A stretch of 64,000 bases of DNA from Acanthacorydalis orientalis (GCA_034766995.1 CM068320.1:11375687-11439686), one strand, 5' to 3'. Numbered from the stretch's first letter, positions 52,399 to 64,000 are shown. Notes: generated from the letters alone by a model not told the origin. A program made the numbers and translations.

Positions 52399-52686
52399 GT
52401 ACATATGTTACAATTTGTAACACTTATTTTTTTATAATTTTATTTTAATACATGTCTATCCTATTTTTTTTATATATATTTATTTATAAACATTTTAATA
52501 TATTATTGGAGTTTAAATATTTAAGCGATAACCTAATTAAGGATGATTTAAACATCGATCTAATTAAAGAAATCAAGAAAAAAAATACCAAAACATCACG
52601 AAAACAGGTAGATTATACATAAATTACAAACAAAAAAATAATATATTTGTAATTTTATTACTATACCAACGAAATTTTCGTTTTAA

Positions 52687-52919
52687 CCCTTTGCACTTAG
52701 AGATTTTTTCACCTCATCTACCAACAACTCGAACATAACTTTAACAAAATAACAAGTAGTAAATAACGACCAATAAAATTATATATCATTATAAATAATT
52801 TCTTTATTCGAATGGAACTTCAAAACTACATTTATTGATTTCTGTTTCATGGAAAGAAATAATATTGTTACTTACTAGATTTACAATGTTGCTCAGAGGT
52901 GACAGTCGAGTGGAAAGAG
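52687..52919. mobile_element. TTAA-flanked piggyBac-type MITE, 233 bp
   Basis: TTAA at 52683-52686 and TTAA at 52920-52923 border a segment starting CCCTTTGCACTTAGAG and ending, in reverse, CTCTTTCCACTCGACTG. A further CACCTC matches in inverted orientation after a short gap. The CCCTTT-type start and exact TTAA flanks are piggyBac hallmarks. No coding sequence is present, so movement would need a transposase from elsewhere. Confidence 0.75.
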
Positions 52920-53019
52920 TTAATATACTGTTTTATTAACTTATATACTATTTTATGGATTTTGAATGAACACAAACTGAAACTAGTTTACGAACCGGAG
53001 ATTGCTTCTTTTAACTGAA

Positions 53020-53023
<4 letters not shown>

Positions 53024-53069
<46 letters not shown>

Positions 53070-53071
53070 TC

Positions 53072-53122
<51 letters not shown>
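53024..53122. repeat. (TA)n microsatellite
   Basis: About 98 bases of TA with one CTCG interruption, followed by GGAAGAGAGAAAGAGA. Confidence 0.96.
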
Positions 53123-53124
<2 letters not shown>

Positions 53125-53340
53125 AAGAGAGAAAGAGATTATTTCGCATATTTTTTCACAATGCTAGTTTCAAATATTAATAATTGTTATTTTTCTAAAT
53201 AACATAAATCAGTTAACTGAATTACCAGAAGCGTATCAATAAAAATCATATTTTAATAATAATAATAATTGTGTAATCTACTTGTGTTATTATAAGTTTG
53301 CAATAAAGACGAAAAATTGTGACGAAAAATGATCAAGGAT

Positions 53341-53388
53341 AATATTATTTTATTTCAACAAATATCTGAAGTTATACCTTTTCTTTTA

Positions 53389-53467
<79 letters not shown>

Positions 53468-53576
53468 TTTTATTTCAACAAATATCTGAAATTATAACTC
53501 TTCTTTTATACTATATATATATATAGTATAAAAGAGGAGTTATAACTTCAGATATTTGTTGAAATAAAATAATATT
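53341..53576. repeat. Three-copy direct and inverted repeat around TA tracts
   Basis: A 52-base unit beginning AATATTATTTTATTTCAACA occurs at 53341-53392, again at 53461-53512 (exactly 120 bases on), and in inverted orientation at 53524-53576. The spacers are pure TA (53392-53460 and 53510-53525). Copies differ at only two to four positions. The second and third copies form a strong hairpin with an 11-base TA loop. Confidence 0.95.
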
Positions 53577-53660
53577 ATACTCGATAATTTGTCATCATAA
53601 TTAATTTTCAATCCTTTTTCTAGCAATAATATTGATTTATATATTATGTGTATTCATTGA

Positions 53661-53700
<40 letters not shown>

Positions 53701-54863
53701 ATGTGTGTGTGTGTGTATGTGTGTGTGTGTGTGTATGTGTGTGTGTATGTGTGTGTGTTTATGTGTATGTCGTTTTATGCTTTATCTCTTATTGAAACGT
53801 AAACAAATTTAATTCAGTAACAATAATGTTACATTTTCATTATTCATGTTCGACACATGGTAATAAGAGATATAAATATAAAAACATAAAATTAAATATA
53901 AAAAATAAAAATTTAAATTTCATATTTCTTCTCCAAATTTCTATATTATACAAATTACCGTGTTCCAAAAAATTATGAAAAACTGAAAAGTTACGAAAAT
54001 AGATATTTCCTTTTCATATAATTGTAAGTTTTACTGTCTAAATTGTATAAAATATAAAATTGTTTGAATAATATTGTCTTATTTTAACAGCAATTCGAAA
54101 ACAATAAAACATTTTTGACAGATTGTCATATTATAAATCATTTAGTACATTGTGTTGCAAATTTATCTTTAATTTTACACCATTAATCAACTGTAGTTAT
54201 GTATTTATTTTAAAATACTTTAATTATAATATAAAAAATGAAATATTAATTTGAACAAAATTATGAAAAATATAATGAAAATCATGTTATAATATAAAAT
54301 GAAATAATCTTTTTTGTGATAAAATAAAAAATTGCAATTAATATTAAAACTTGTAACATAATAGTGCCATAAATCGTTAAAAAATGTAAATGGTTAATGT
54401 AGTAAAACGTGACATCCAATATAAATATGATTATTAGCGTCGAACGAATCTGTAAACATCGAATCCTCTTAAGAAACTTCTTTTTTGTTTACAGTTTCAT
54501 TCTTCACATTTATAAAAGCTTAAAAATTTACATAGTTAAAAATATACAAACATATTATATAAGTATATATTAAAAGAAAAAGGTTAAGAAAGACAGAGAG
54601 AGAAATTAATCTATGGAATAAGGTTGACTAATGCTTGTTCTGTAAAATGATCGATTTGAGTCGATAGTCTCCTTAAAATTAAAGTATGTTTCTTTAATAA
54701 TCAGGACAAAGTATGGAAGAAAAAAAATTTTTCGATGTTTTATATAACTTATTGAATGTCAAATTAATGGTTTCCATATCATAAGAAAAAAACTGACAGA
54801 TATATTCAATTGAAGATTTTTTGTACAACTTATGTCTAGGAATTTGAAAATATAAATATTTCA
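53577..54863. other. AT-rich non-coding DNA
   Basis: A TA tract followed by an interrupted (GT)n/(TATG)n array occupies 53662-53770. The rest shows no gene or repeat. Confidence 0.6.
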
Positions 54864-54867
54864 TTAA

Positions 54868-55087
54868 CACTAAAGCTACCACGACGGATCAAATGACCCT
54901 TTTTAAAAATTTTGTCAGAATTTTGTTGAATTTTTGAATTTTGAAAAAATGTTTTGTCATAGACCAAAGTATACTAAATCGTTTTTTTTTTTTTGCTATA
55001 CATCGTAAAATATATAACATTTTAAAGACGGATCACTTGACCCGTGTGGTAGGAATAGGTATACATGAAGCATCGGTAGGTTTAGTG
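54868..55087. mobile_element. TTAA-flanked piggyBac-type MITE, 220 bp
   Basis: TTAA at 54864-54867 and 55088-55091 flank terminal repeats CACTAAAGCTACC and, in reverse, CACTAAACCTACC (12 of 13). GACGGATCA followed by TGACCC occurs near both ends. The right end, read inward, continues GATGCTTCATGTATACCTATT, which resembles the left end of the piggyBac-like element at 15221 (CACTAGATTTACGG ... GTATACCTATT). This MITE is therefore probably a deletion product of the same or a sister family. Confidence 0.85.
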
Positions 55088-55091
55088 TTAA

Positions 55092-56589
55092 AGAATTAAT
55101 AATAATATGAGTGAGTAAAGATATTCTCGATATATTTTTTTAGTATAAATAATCTGATTATTGATCTGACTCCATAAGAACAAGTGTTTTGTTTTTGCAA
55201 TACTTTTAGTTAGATATACCACTACCTATATAAAACATTTTAAAACTGTTGCTTTATTCTTATCATTTATTCTGATCGTAGTTGACAACGTTTTATTTTT
55301 TATTCTAAAAGACCCTCCCCCCCCCATACACTATTAGTTAAATCTATAAAGTTTTTACTGATCAGACTATACACACATCATCAGATCGAACTGATATGTT
55401 GTATTTACTAAACAAATTTTTATCTGATTGTTCCCGACGCAGGCATCATAATGTTCATATAAATACTTCTATATAGTTATTTTTCTATTATAAAGGATGT
55501 CACAAATAGTAACGAACTAATAAAATTAATTTACCATTATTTTGAATTGTACCCTTTATGACAGAATTTTTGAAACCTGTGTCCCTCTAAATAAAATACA
55601 CTTGCTACACCCCTGAATATATATTTTCTTCTTTTAATTATTCACAAGTAAGAAATTTATTCAATAAAAAAAATTATTCTTTTTGATCGAAGTTTTAAAA
55701 TTAGTTTGTACATTAAGTGGTTAAAGTTTAATTTAATTTTTAGCTAACTAAAAATAAAGTAAAAAACTAAGCTTATTTCAAGTGACAAATAAAAACTGAA
55801 CGTTTTAACTGAAACTGCAACACACTCTCAAATTCTACTTCCGTTCAGTTGGTTGGATAGATAAATCGATGGAATTTCTTCCATTTCTTCTGTCAGACTG
55901 ATCGGTTCAAAACGGAAGAATACACAAACAACACACCAACAGTTTATCGTCCCAATCACAACTGATCGGTCAAAATTGACGACCAAACTGATACTGTATA
56001 TGGCTCTTAAGACATCGAGTCAAATCGATCACTATTAACTTTGAAGGAATAAATTAGATAATAAAAATTAAATTTAAAATATTTAAGAGACCAAATATCT
56101 GAATGTTTTGATACATGTGTAAGAAATTTGGATAATGTGAAATAGGAATGTAATGTGTAATATCAAAAATTCGATAATACTGATGACATTTATTGAGAAA
56201 TTACGTAGCTAATTATAATTTACTTCTATATGTAATCATACAACAATATTACGAGTAGTCAATGACAAGTTATGATAATCTAACCATATACGAAAAACGA
56301 TATCTCAAAAATTTGCATGATAAGTGTGTACATTTTTACTTTTAAAGAAATTTTGAAATAAAATAATTTCAATCTTACTAGTGTATATTTATAACTTTTG
56401 AAAACATTTCATATTTTGGTTATTAATAAAAACGGACACATTATTTAACCCCTAATATCTGTATTTTTTATATTAATAGTTTTACACAGGCCATATCTAT
56501 AGTCAAAATTAATTAAACATTGAGACTTAATTATTTATTGAAAAAGAATGCTTATTTTTATCTCATTATTTTATTTTGAATTAATCAAA
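55092..56589. other. Non-coding DNA
   Basis: Contains a run of about ten C residues near 55315-55325 and a GC-richer pocket at 55840-56040 with three CTGATCGGT-like words. No gene seen. Confidence 0.55.
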
Positions 56590-57504
56590 CGAGGGTCGTT
56601 TGATAAGTTTGGTAAATGTCTATGATGTGACCTCATCATTTGTTTGGTAACCTCACGGCTATCAAGTGTCACTTTTCAAACTAGCATAGGCGAAATTTCA
56701 GCTAGAAGAGACGCGTTGTTTCCGTTCTACAGATCTTTTAAGCGAGCATCATGCAGTTGCCGTAAAAATGGAAAAAGAGTTGCAGTGATAAATCATTTTT
56801 ATTAGAAAAAATGGACGGTTGCCCACATCAAAGCAGATTTGGATACAGTTCATAGGGACTCTGTATCAGCGTTGAAGACTTTATTTCTGGATAAAGGAGC
56901 TTAAATGTGACCGAATATGCACTGAAGATGAAGCGCGCTTTCGATTATCAGTTGAGGTTACTGTCGTTGAAAGAATCCATGCTATCGTTATGGAAGTCCG
57001 CCGAGTGAAAATGCGAAAGATTACTGTAATTGTAGGCATCTCAACTAAACAAGTGCACAGTATTCTATACGAAAAATTAGACATGAAAAAGCTGTGCATA
57101 ACAAAAACGACCAAGACTGACGCACAAAAAGTATTCTCTCACCAAGACAACGCGTTGTTTCACAAATAGACAGTCTTAATGATAAAATTGCACGAATTAG
57201 GCTTCAAATTGATTCTTAATCCAACTTATTCTCCGGACTTTGCCCCGTGAGACTTCTTCCTCTTCCCAAACTTGAGAATGTGGCTCAGTGGGAAGAAATT
57301 TTGGCCGAATGAGGATGTCATCACTGCCGACAATGCATATTTTGCAGACTTTGAGAAAAGCTACTTTTCCGAGGGGATGGAGAAATTGGGAACTCGCTGA
57401 CCTAAGTGTATAGCCCTCAATTGAGACTATGTTGAGAAATAAAATCGTTTTTTTTAAATCGATGTTTAACTAGCTTTTTTACCATACATATCAAACGACC
57501 CTCG
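56590..57504 (+). mobile_element. Mariner family P, copy 2 (internally deleted)
   Basis: The terminal repeats are well preserved: CGAGGGTCGTTTGATAAGTT on the left and, read inward from the right, CGAGGGTCGTTTGATATGTA. Length is about 0.92 kb because the middle of the transposase gene is missing. It shares the 5' untranslated region and 3' end with the copy at 4970-5753. Confidence 0.92.
56765..57420 (+). pseudogene. Mariner transposase pseudogene (HTH plus C-terminal end)
   Basis: The N-terminal half is present: ERIHAIVMEVRRVKMRKITV and GISTKQVHSILYEKLDMKKL, the second HTH of mariner transposases. It then jumps directly to a segment with KVFSHQDNALFHK (second catalytic Asp), LHELGFKLI, a Pro-Thr-Tyr-Ser-Pro motif and DFFLFPNLRMW (third Asp), ending in SEGMEKLGTR. 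The block bearing the first Asp is deleted. Several stops are present. Confidence 0.88.
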
Positions 57505-58425
57505 AACGATAATATTAGATTTATTTATTATACACTTTTTCTTCATAAATTCATAATACTACTATAGTTGATTATTAATTCAAATAATGAACAATTTTCA
57601 AGTATTTAAAATTCCAATTTAAATTATATTATAAACTAGAATTTAAATTTCAATCATATCAAAAAAAAAAATTATTCTAATACTAAAAACTCTCAACTTA
57701 GTAAATTATGCTGTTTCTTTACAATAATGAGATAACATGTTTTTACAGCAACATTTTGTTAATTTTCTTTATAGAAAAACTTATTTAATTTTATTTTCTG
57801 GATTTTGTCTGATTTAATTCAATATAAGTAAGTCGTATTTAATTTTTTTAATAAAAATATTATTATACACTTTTTAGGTTAATACCTGGCCGAAGACACT
57901 GTTAGATATCCACATAAAGAAATTGGTCAGTTAGAAATTTTTATACATTTCTTCTCGTACTGAATTAACTTAATCCATAAATTCTTTCGAGATTTTACTA
58001 AACAAGATTACTACGGACATATAACAGCTCGATAAACAAACAAAATAAGTATATAATCATCTTATTGTAATCTATTTTATTTTTGGCTTTCTCAGAATGT
58101 CCTCAAAGCAAATACTTTTATTTATGATGTAAAACAATGAATTATAAATGTATTTTTTGTACATTTACAGGTTTTAGCTCAACTTATTTTATTTTTATTT
58201 TTTATAAAAGTTTCCAAGAAACTTCTATATATTCTGACGTTAATCATTTTAGTTAATTAAGTATAATATGTTCTTAAATATCGTTTTTGAATTCACATTT
58301 ATTTGTTATACAGTTTTTTTGCATAATATTTTAATTAAAGTTTAAATATTTTCAAATACTTTATTTTTTTAAAATTGGCAGTATATATATATAAATAAAT
58401 ATAGATAAATATGTGTATCTATCTA

Positions 58426-58466
<41 letters not shown>

Positions 58467-58853
58467 TAATATTATAAGGAATTTAATTGTACATAGAAGG
58501 TATAAAAACGAAATTTATTTTTATGTAATTCACGTTAGCGATTTTAATCAAAATGTATTTGTAAAAGAATCTATGCATATAAAAGAACTGAAAGATTTCA
58601 CTTTATCAAGTATACATATGTTTCAATTCACTGAAAACTCATTAAGCGGTTTTGATTGATTGTAAATGGATGAAAGAGCTTTAAATGTTTGATTAATACA
58701 TTTAAATTAAAGATATATACTTAATGAAAAATAGCAGAATACTCGTATATTCATTTAATTTAAAAAAAAGTTTATTGACAAATTGATTAATATATTCTTT
58801 ATAAAACTTATTTAATTAATGTTATATTTTTCGAACATATCTAAATATTACAT

Positions 58854-58905
<52 letters not shown>

Positions 58906-59404
58906 TATAAATTCATTGAAATGTAGAAACTTGATTAATGGTTTACAATTTACTAATGATTTTTTTAATACATGAAGTCTTGTATTCTGAGAAAATATTT
59001 TCATTAAACAAACATTTCTAAGTGGTAATTTTTAAAAATGCTATTTCTTATAGATGATTGACAAAAGAATTCGTTTACTTCATGTAGAAATTATAAAATT
59101 GTCTTTTTATTAATTATAACATTTAAAACATTATTAAGATCTAACCACAAAATAAATAAATAAATAAATTTGAAAAATGCATTATTCTAGAGAATAACTT
59201 TTATACAAGTTGAGTGGAAAGGTTTGATTTATAAAAAGTATCGTTTTTCTGTTTTATTTTACAGAAACATTTCGTATAGATTATTTACATTAGCACGACG
59301 TGCATTGATATATTTACATTTTTATACAAAATTGTTCAACCCTGAAAAGTGATATTCGAAAACACTCTACTGGCTTATCCTTCTTGAATTTAATGTCATT
59401 TTAG
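57505..59404. other. AT-rich non-coding DNA
   Basis: A CT/TA array at 58382-58467 and a CA/TA array at 58851-58901 are present. The segment 57879-57926 after a pyrimidine tract and AG looks exon-like but has competing frames (see findings). No gene is called. Confidence 0.55.
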
Positions 59405-59470
59405 TGGCGCAGTGTTTCATCCTTGACGGTCTAGACAATTTTGTTTATTTTGCTGGCGACTGTGCTGCAG
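59405..59470 (+). CDS. Candidate 66-nt internal exon
   Basis: The acceptor context is TTTAATGTCATTTTAG and the donor is CTGCAG/GTATTT, both good matches to insect splice sites. Only one frame is open: after two bases it reads AQCFILDGLDNFVYFAGDCA and leaves in phase 1. The exon is symmetric (phase 1 to phase 1, 22 codons) and much less AT-rich than its flanks. No family was recognised. If real, its host gene runs on the plus strand across the right part of the window. Confidence 0.4.
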
Positions 59471-60189
59471 GTATTTCATAATATTTCGATACATTTAAAA
59501 CAATTTATTAGTGAAATATTTTACGTGTATAATAATTTATCATATGTAAAATAATATTCAGTATATATATATATCGCAGTACATACAGTAAAATCACAAA
59601 CTTATGTGAACGTCCATATTTGTTGATTTATTTAATATTTATAAACTTAATACTTCAACTTTATTTTTATAAAAATCAGTTTAATATTTATTGGACGACA
59701 TCGTACGAAGATAAACGGATTTTATTCTTAGAGTCTAATAAAGTTTTGGAATCAATTATGAGCTAATTACATTAAATCAAACTTGATAATTGACTCAACT
59801 GACTCAACCTACTTGACATTTTCTTTCATAATTCAAAACCGAGAAGTTTGAAGTTAATGAAAATCGTTAATAATATAAAAATTTTCCATATAGAAAATCA
59901 TTAGATTTTTACAACTACTTAGAAAATTTTTTTCTAAATAGAATTCGTTCTAAATTTTTCCAGCATTATCGTTTGTAATTCACTTTTATGCAAAAAACAT
60001 TATATATTTAAAATACAACAATATTACAAATAATACTAGTATTCAATATAAATTACGGAAAATATATATAAAAAAAACTGAATTATAAAAAAATTTTTTG
60101 TGTTTCTGTTAAAAAGATTAACTTATGTAAAGACATTTTTGCGAAAAAGAATTAATGGTCATGAAATTAGTTAAACGTTTTGTAAATAT

Positions 60190-60234
<45 letters not shown>

Positions 60235-60265
60235 ACATATATGTATGTATAGATGTATATATGTA

Positions 60266-60302
<37 letters not shown>
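60190..60302. repeat. (TA)n-(TG)n-(TA)n microsatellite
   Basis: Two TA tracts flank a middle with GTGTGTGTAC and GTATGTATAGATG steps. Confidence 0.94.
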
Positions 60303-60306
<4 letters not shown>

Positions 60307-60589
60307 ATGTTCATGCAAACGAAATGCTTAACATATTAAAGCTTTATTTTACATATAAGAGTAAAATATAACAACCTTCTCTTATAAATATAATAACATA
60401 TATGAAACACGTTATATCAAATGCAAACAATGATATTCTATGTTCAGAACAATTGAACTGAAATATCATGTAGTGGTTCATTAAAACAGAACAATTACAT
60501 AAAATCAACTGTTAGTAGGTAAATGTTTCAGAAAATTTTCATAAAGAGCTAATGATCATGGTTGAATAATAATTACAATTACCAATGTA

Positions 60590-60595
60590 TGTATG

Positions 60596-60665
<70 letters not shown>

Positions 60666-60693
60666 CATACATTTGTATATATATATATATATA
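60590..60693. repeat. (TATG)n-(TA)n-(CATA)n microsatellite
   Basis: GTATG steps lead into TA, then CATACATACAT, then TA again; the array is roughly mirror-symmetric. Confidence 0.93.
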
Positions 60694-61569
60694 TTGATAA
60701 TAATATAGATATTTGTATTGATATGTTTTCAAATTAATAATTTATATTTCCTTTCACTCAAACGTTTCCTACTCTTCCATTTAACATGAAAAAAGTTTAT
60801 GATTAAAAATTTCCATTGTGATAATGAAAAACGATAATAATAAACGGACTAAATAAAAACGAACAATATGATAGTAGTTTATGGACATTTCAATAACAAT
60901 ATTATCAATCTCAGAGCGTCATCGCAATGTGCATAAGTAACAACCAAAGTAATCAATAATCAATTACTGCTCTTTTTAATCAGAAAATTTCTATGTGATT
61001 TATGAACGAATGAGTAATTGGATAGTGAAGAGTGAGAGTGAAAGTAGAGTGGGATGAAGTGAGATGAAATAAAATTAAATTTAGCCAAAATATTGGAATT
61101 TTTATTGTAAAAAATGTAATTCAATAGTGCCAAAACTATGATCGACACTATTATAATATAGTTTCCAACAAAAAATTAAAACGAAACTATAATAATATGT
61201 ACATATATTTATATTTTTTTTGTACATATATACATATACATGAATTTATGAGTTAATATGGAAATTTTACCACAATGCTAATATTTTTACTTAATAATTT
61301 TACCTAATAATGCTAATAATTTTGCCTATAAAGCTAAAAATTGGTATGAGTATTTTTAAAACCTTCACAGTGTACATTTTGAAGGATTTTTTTAATCATA
61401 ATAATTAAACAGATTGTTTTCTTAATCTTTTCTCCGTAAGATACTTGGGAAATAGGGTTCAAATATTTATAGATTATTTTATTATTGTATTTTTTCAATT
61501 ATTTAAAAATAAGATAAACTACGAAGTTGAACACATCTATGCGAAAATAATCTACATTACTATTACTAC

Positions 61570-61763
61570 TAGGTTGGTAAAAAAATAATTACGGTTTATG
61601 ATCATCCAATTCATATACCTTTTTAATAATGTTATGTTTCAAATAGTCCAGAACTATTGGATGATTAACTTCTAACTCTTATGGAAGTTCTCAAATTGTT
61701 GTGCGTGGTTCTGATTCAACTAACGCCTTAACTTTGTCTTGAACTCATACAAAAAATGCTTCA
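61570..61763 (-). mobile_element. HTH-only mariner derivative D4, one end only
   Basis: The left end TTAGGTTGGTAAAAAAATAA matches D1 base for base, and the same deletion junction (TTCATATACCTTTTTAAT) follows. Minus-strand reading retains VESEPRTTI and then jumps to a YEF-type N-terminal segment, showing a further internal deletion. Homology stops near 61763 and no right end is seen. Confidence 0.8.
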
Positions 61764-62118
61764 TAATTAATTAAATTAGCATCATAATTAATTGAATTCG
61801 TTATCTATAGTATGTATTATTTGATTATATATTACACCGAACAACAACATTAATAGAGTGTTAAATGGAAATAAACAGAAAAGAGTTAATATTCATACTA
61901 ATATAATTTTGTAATTCTTAAACTTCTTTGAGCTTCGAGAAATGCCTAGCTAAACAGTAGCTAAAAGCTTATCAAAAAGGAATGATTTCTGTATATATTT
62001 CGAAAGGGTTGAAACATTTATTAAGTATAGAGTTCAGAAATAAAATTCAACATTTTTATACTGTGTTTTGATTAAGTAGGTAACAGTTTTGTTGTAATAA
62101 TATACGATATTGTTGTCA

Positions 62119-62178
<60 letters not shown>

Positions 62179-62725
62179 TAATCTGAAATAATAAAATAAA
62201 ATATTTGAATTTATAGAATTTGTTATTTGACACGATTTCATTTTTAAAGTAAAACTAAATTTTTAAGAAACAATGTAATTAAAGAATTTATGTACTTTAA
62301 CTAAAAATATAAAAAAATATTTTGAAAATAATTGATTTTTAATATTATTTAAATCGATAAATTTCTTCGTTTTCATTATTTATAAAATAAAGGAATATAC
62401 ATTTTGATAGGAACTGAATTTAGATTAAAATTAACAAGAGGGACTATATTGTAAAATATTCAAATTTATATATTATAAAATAATCTAAATTTGACACATT
62501 TATAATTTATTTTTTTAATATTTTTTTTAAGAAAGCTTCATTACTAGCAAATATTTACGCAGCATTTAAGTAGCAAATTTAAACTAAAATAGATTATAGA
62601 GAATAAACAATGCATTGAAAAAATGTCATAAAAAATATAAATCTTATTTTAGTTACATATTCTTGAAAATTATATGTACTTATTTAAAGTAATAATTTCT
62701 TCAAATATGATTGAGTCAGCTGTTG
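61764..62725. other. AT-rich non-coding DNA
   Basis: A pure TA tract of about 50 bases is at 62121-62172. Nothing else is recognised. Confidence 0.6.
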
Positions 62726-63908
62726 GTGTTGGTGCACAAATAATTGCGATTTTTATCATTTTAAATTTGATATCGGTTTTTCTAGTTACCGTTATCTTTT
62801 GTTACAGTCATATAATACATCATTGTAAACAATGAAATTAGCACAATGATTTCAGCATATATCTATTGTTTTCATACTTTAGTATTGTTGGATATAACCT
62901 CTTAAATGAGTGATGAAAAAAATCCAATTCACGCGCAATTTTTGTTGTATGAGTTCAAATTGGGACGTAAATCAACAGAAACTGCTTAAAATATTAAATT
63001 CGTTTTTGACGAAGAGTCAATTATTGAACGTACAGCTCAACACTGGTTCTAAAAAATTTATAATCGAAACGAAAGACTTGATAATGAAGAGGGTTGTGGA
63101 TGTCATTAAACTATAGATAATAATGATTTAAGAACCATTATTGAAGCAGACCCACGTAAACCAATTCAAGAGGTGGCAGAAGAACTCAATGTTGATCATT
63201 CAATAGTTATTCGACATTTAAGCCTAATTGGGAAAAAAGCTAGATAAATGGGTACCGTATGAATTAAACGAATATCAAGTAAGCGATACGAAGTCTCCTC
63301 TGCGCTCCTTTACGTAACGAAAATGATTCCTTTCTTGATCGCATTGTCACATGTGATGAAAAGTGGATTCTGTACAACAATCGGAAACATTTATCACAGT
63401 GGCTAGATCGAGAAGTAGCACCAAAACAGTTTCCTGAACCGAAGCTTCATAAAAAAAGATTATGATCACTGTTTGATCGGAAAGTGACATCATTCACTAC
63501 AACTTCTTAAATCCTGGTGTAACAATAACAGCACAAAAATATTGCCAGGAAATTGAAAAAATGCATAAGAGGTTACATCGTTTACGGCTAGCATTAGTCA
63601 AACGAAGAGGACCAATTCTTGATCATGGCAACGCCCGACCACACGTCTCACAAATGACTTTAAAAAAATAAATGAACTGGGGTACGAAACCTTCTCTCAC
63701 ACACTTTATTCTCCGGACCTGTATCCGACAGATTTTCATTTTATCAGATTCCAAAATTCTATCTTGTAGGAGTAAACAAACTTGTTTCCCGTTGGAAGAA
63801 ATGTGTGCAGGCCAATGGTCTTTATTTTGATTAATAAATATAATTATTAACTGATATACTTCTTTATACTCGATGTGTAAAAACCGCAATAATTTTTGTA
63901 CCAACCTA
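62726..63908 (+). mobile_element. Mariner family M, copy 2
   Basis: The left end TTGGTGCACAAATAATTGCG and the right end GCAATAATTTTTGTACCAACC form inverted repeats. Aligned with copy 1, it lacks about 90 bases near the 3' end of the gene and two smaller blocks of about 10-15 bases, giving 1.18 kb. Confidence 0.92.
62907..63830 (+). pseudogene. Mariner transposase pseudogene (family M, copy 2)
   Basis: The ATG at 62907 starts MSDEKNPIHAQFLLYEFKLG, which is probably close to the native N-terminus, followed by a stop after TETA. Then come SIIERTAQHWF, DNEEGCGCH, EADPRKPIQEVAEELNVDHS and the linker. The catalytic signatures are CDEKWILYNN (first Asp kept), LDHGNARPHVSQ (second Asp replaced by Gly) and YPTDFHFI (third Asp kept). 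It ends after the deletion at VCRPMVFILI. Stops and frameshifts throughout. Copy 1 keeps the second Asp but has lost the third. Confidence 0.9.
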
Positions 63909-64000
63909 GTACACTGAAAATTAAATAGTTTATTAAATTTGATGTAATTAATACATTTAGAATACTTTTTAGAATAGAGCATACATAAAATAGACTCTTT

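Larger units (their letters stand above)
59471..61569. other. AT-rich non-coding DNA
   Basis: Microsatellites at 60190-60302 and 60590-60693 are listed separately. A purine-rich stretch with GAGTGAGAGTGAAAGTAGAG lies near 61030-61065. No gene seen. Confidence 0.6.

Noticed and set aside
53662..53770. Possible telomeric or CRISPR-like array
   Set aside because: It is an interrupted (GT)n/(TATG)n microsatellite without regular spacers and without a telomere-type unit.
62910..63116. 68-codon plus-strand ORF
   Set aside because: It is a shifted frame over the mariner N-terminus that begins at 62907; the in-frame reading carries the family motifs.

Overview
The window is arthropod-like, most probably insect, nuclear DNA. 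It is extremely AT-rich (by eye about four bases in five are A or T) and carries more than fifty long (TA)n-based microsatellites, many of them ordered compounds such as (CA)n-(TA)n-(GA)n. I see no intact host gene, no rRNA, no tRNA, no CRISPR array and no bacterial-style operon. The recognisable genes all belong to transposable elements, and all are broken. A hymenopteran or another AT-rich insect would fit the mix of mariner families, a piggyBac-like element and an RTE-type LINE, but the species cannot be fixed from this sequence.

Layout of the coding-derived material: mariner family P, 5'-deleted (4970-5753); a 0.6 kb direct duplication (9613-10850); Tc1/mariner (IS630-type) remnant T1 (11593-12835); HTH-only mariner derivative D1 (13203-13758); piggyBac-like element with TTAA/ATAA flanks (15221-17264); mariner family M copy 1 (18007-19331); HTH-only derivative D2 (22237-22835); RTE-type LINE, 5'-truncated (28040-29750); minisatellite (30891-31130); IS630-type remnant T2 (31611-32951); 3' remnant T3 (34836-35240) abutting a second LINE 3' fragment (35245-35443); HTH-only derivative D3 (38339-38896); a GC-richer, possibly LTR-like island (41045-41530); a 1.4 kb structure with about 165-bp inverted ends (44573-45947); mariner of a third family (47560-48351); two TTAA-flanked piggyBac-type MITEs (52687-52919 and 54868-55087); mariner family P copy 2 (56590-57504); HTH-only derivative D4 (61570-61763); and mariner family M copy 2 (62726-63908).

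Two short segments (52337-52398 and 59405-59470) look like small exons, with usable splice signals and compatible phase. If they are real, the right-hand part of the window is intronic sequence of a large plus-strand gene whose other exons lie outside. This is a hypothesis, not an identification.

The least conventional feature is a recurring architecture: unique sequence copied in inverted orientation on both sides of a TA tract. It occurs at 18248-18293, 31561-31624, 33021-33177, 38174-38236, 53341-53576 and, on a larger scale, with TA tracts outside the arms, at 44573-45947. One instance lies inside a mariner coding region where the ancestral state is visible in a sister copy, so it can be read as a sequence change rather than an original design. 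The TA tracts appear to act as sites of template switching or hairpin-primed inverted duplication.
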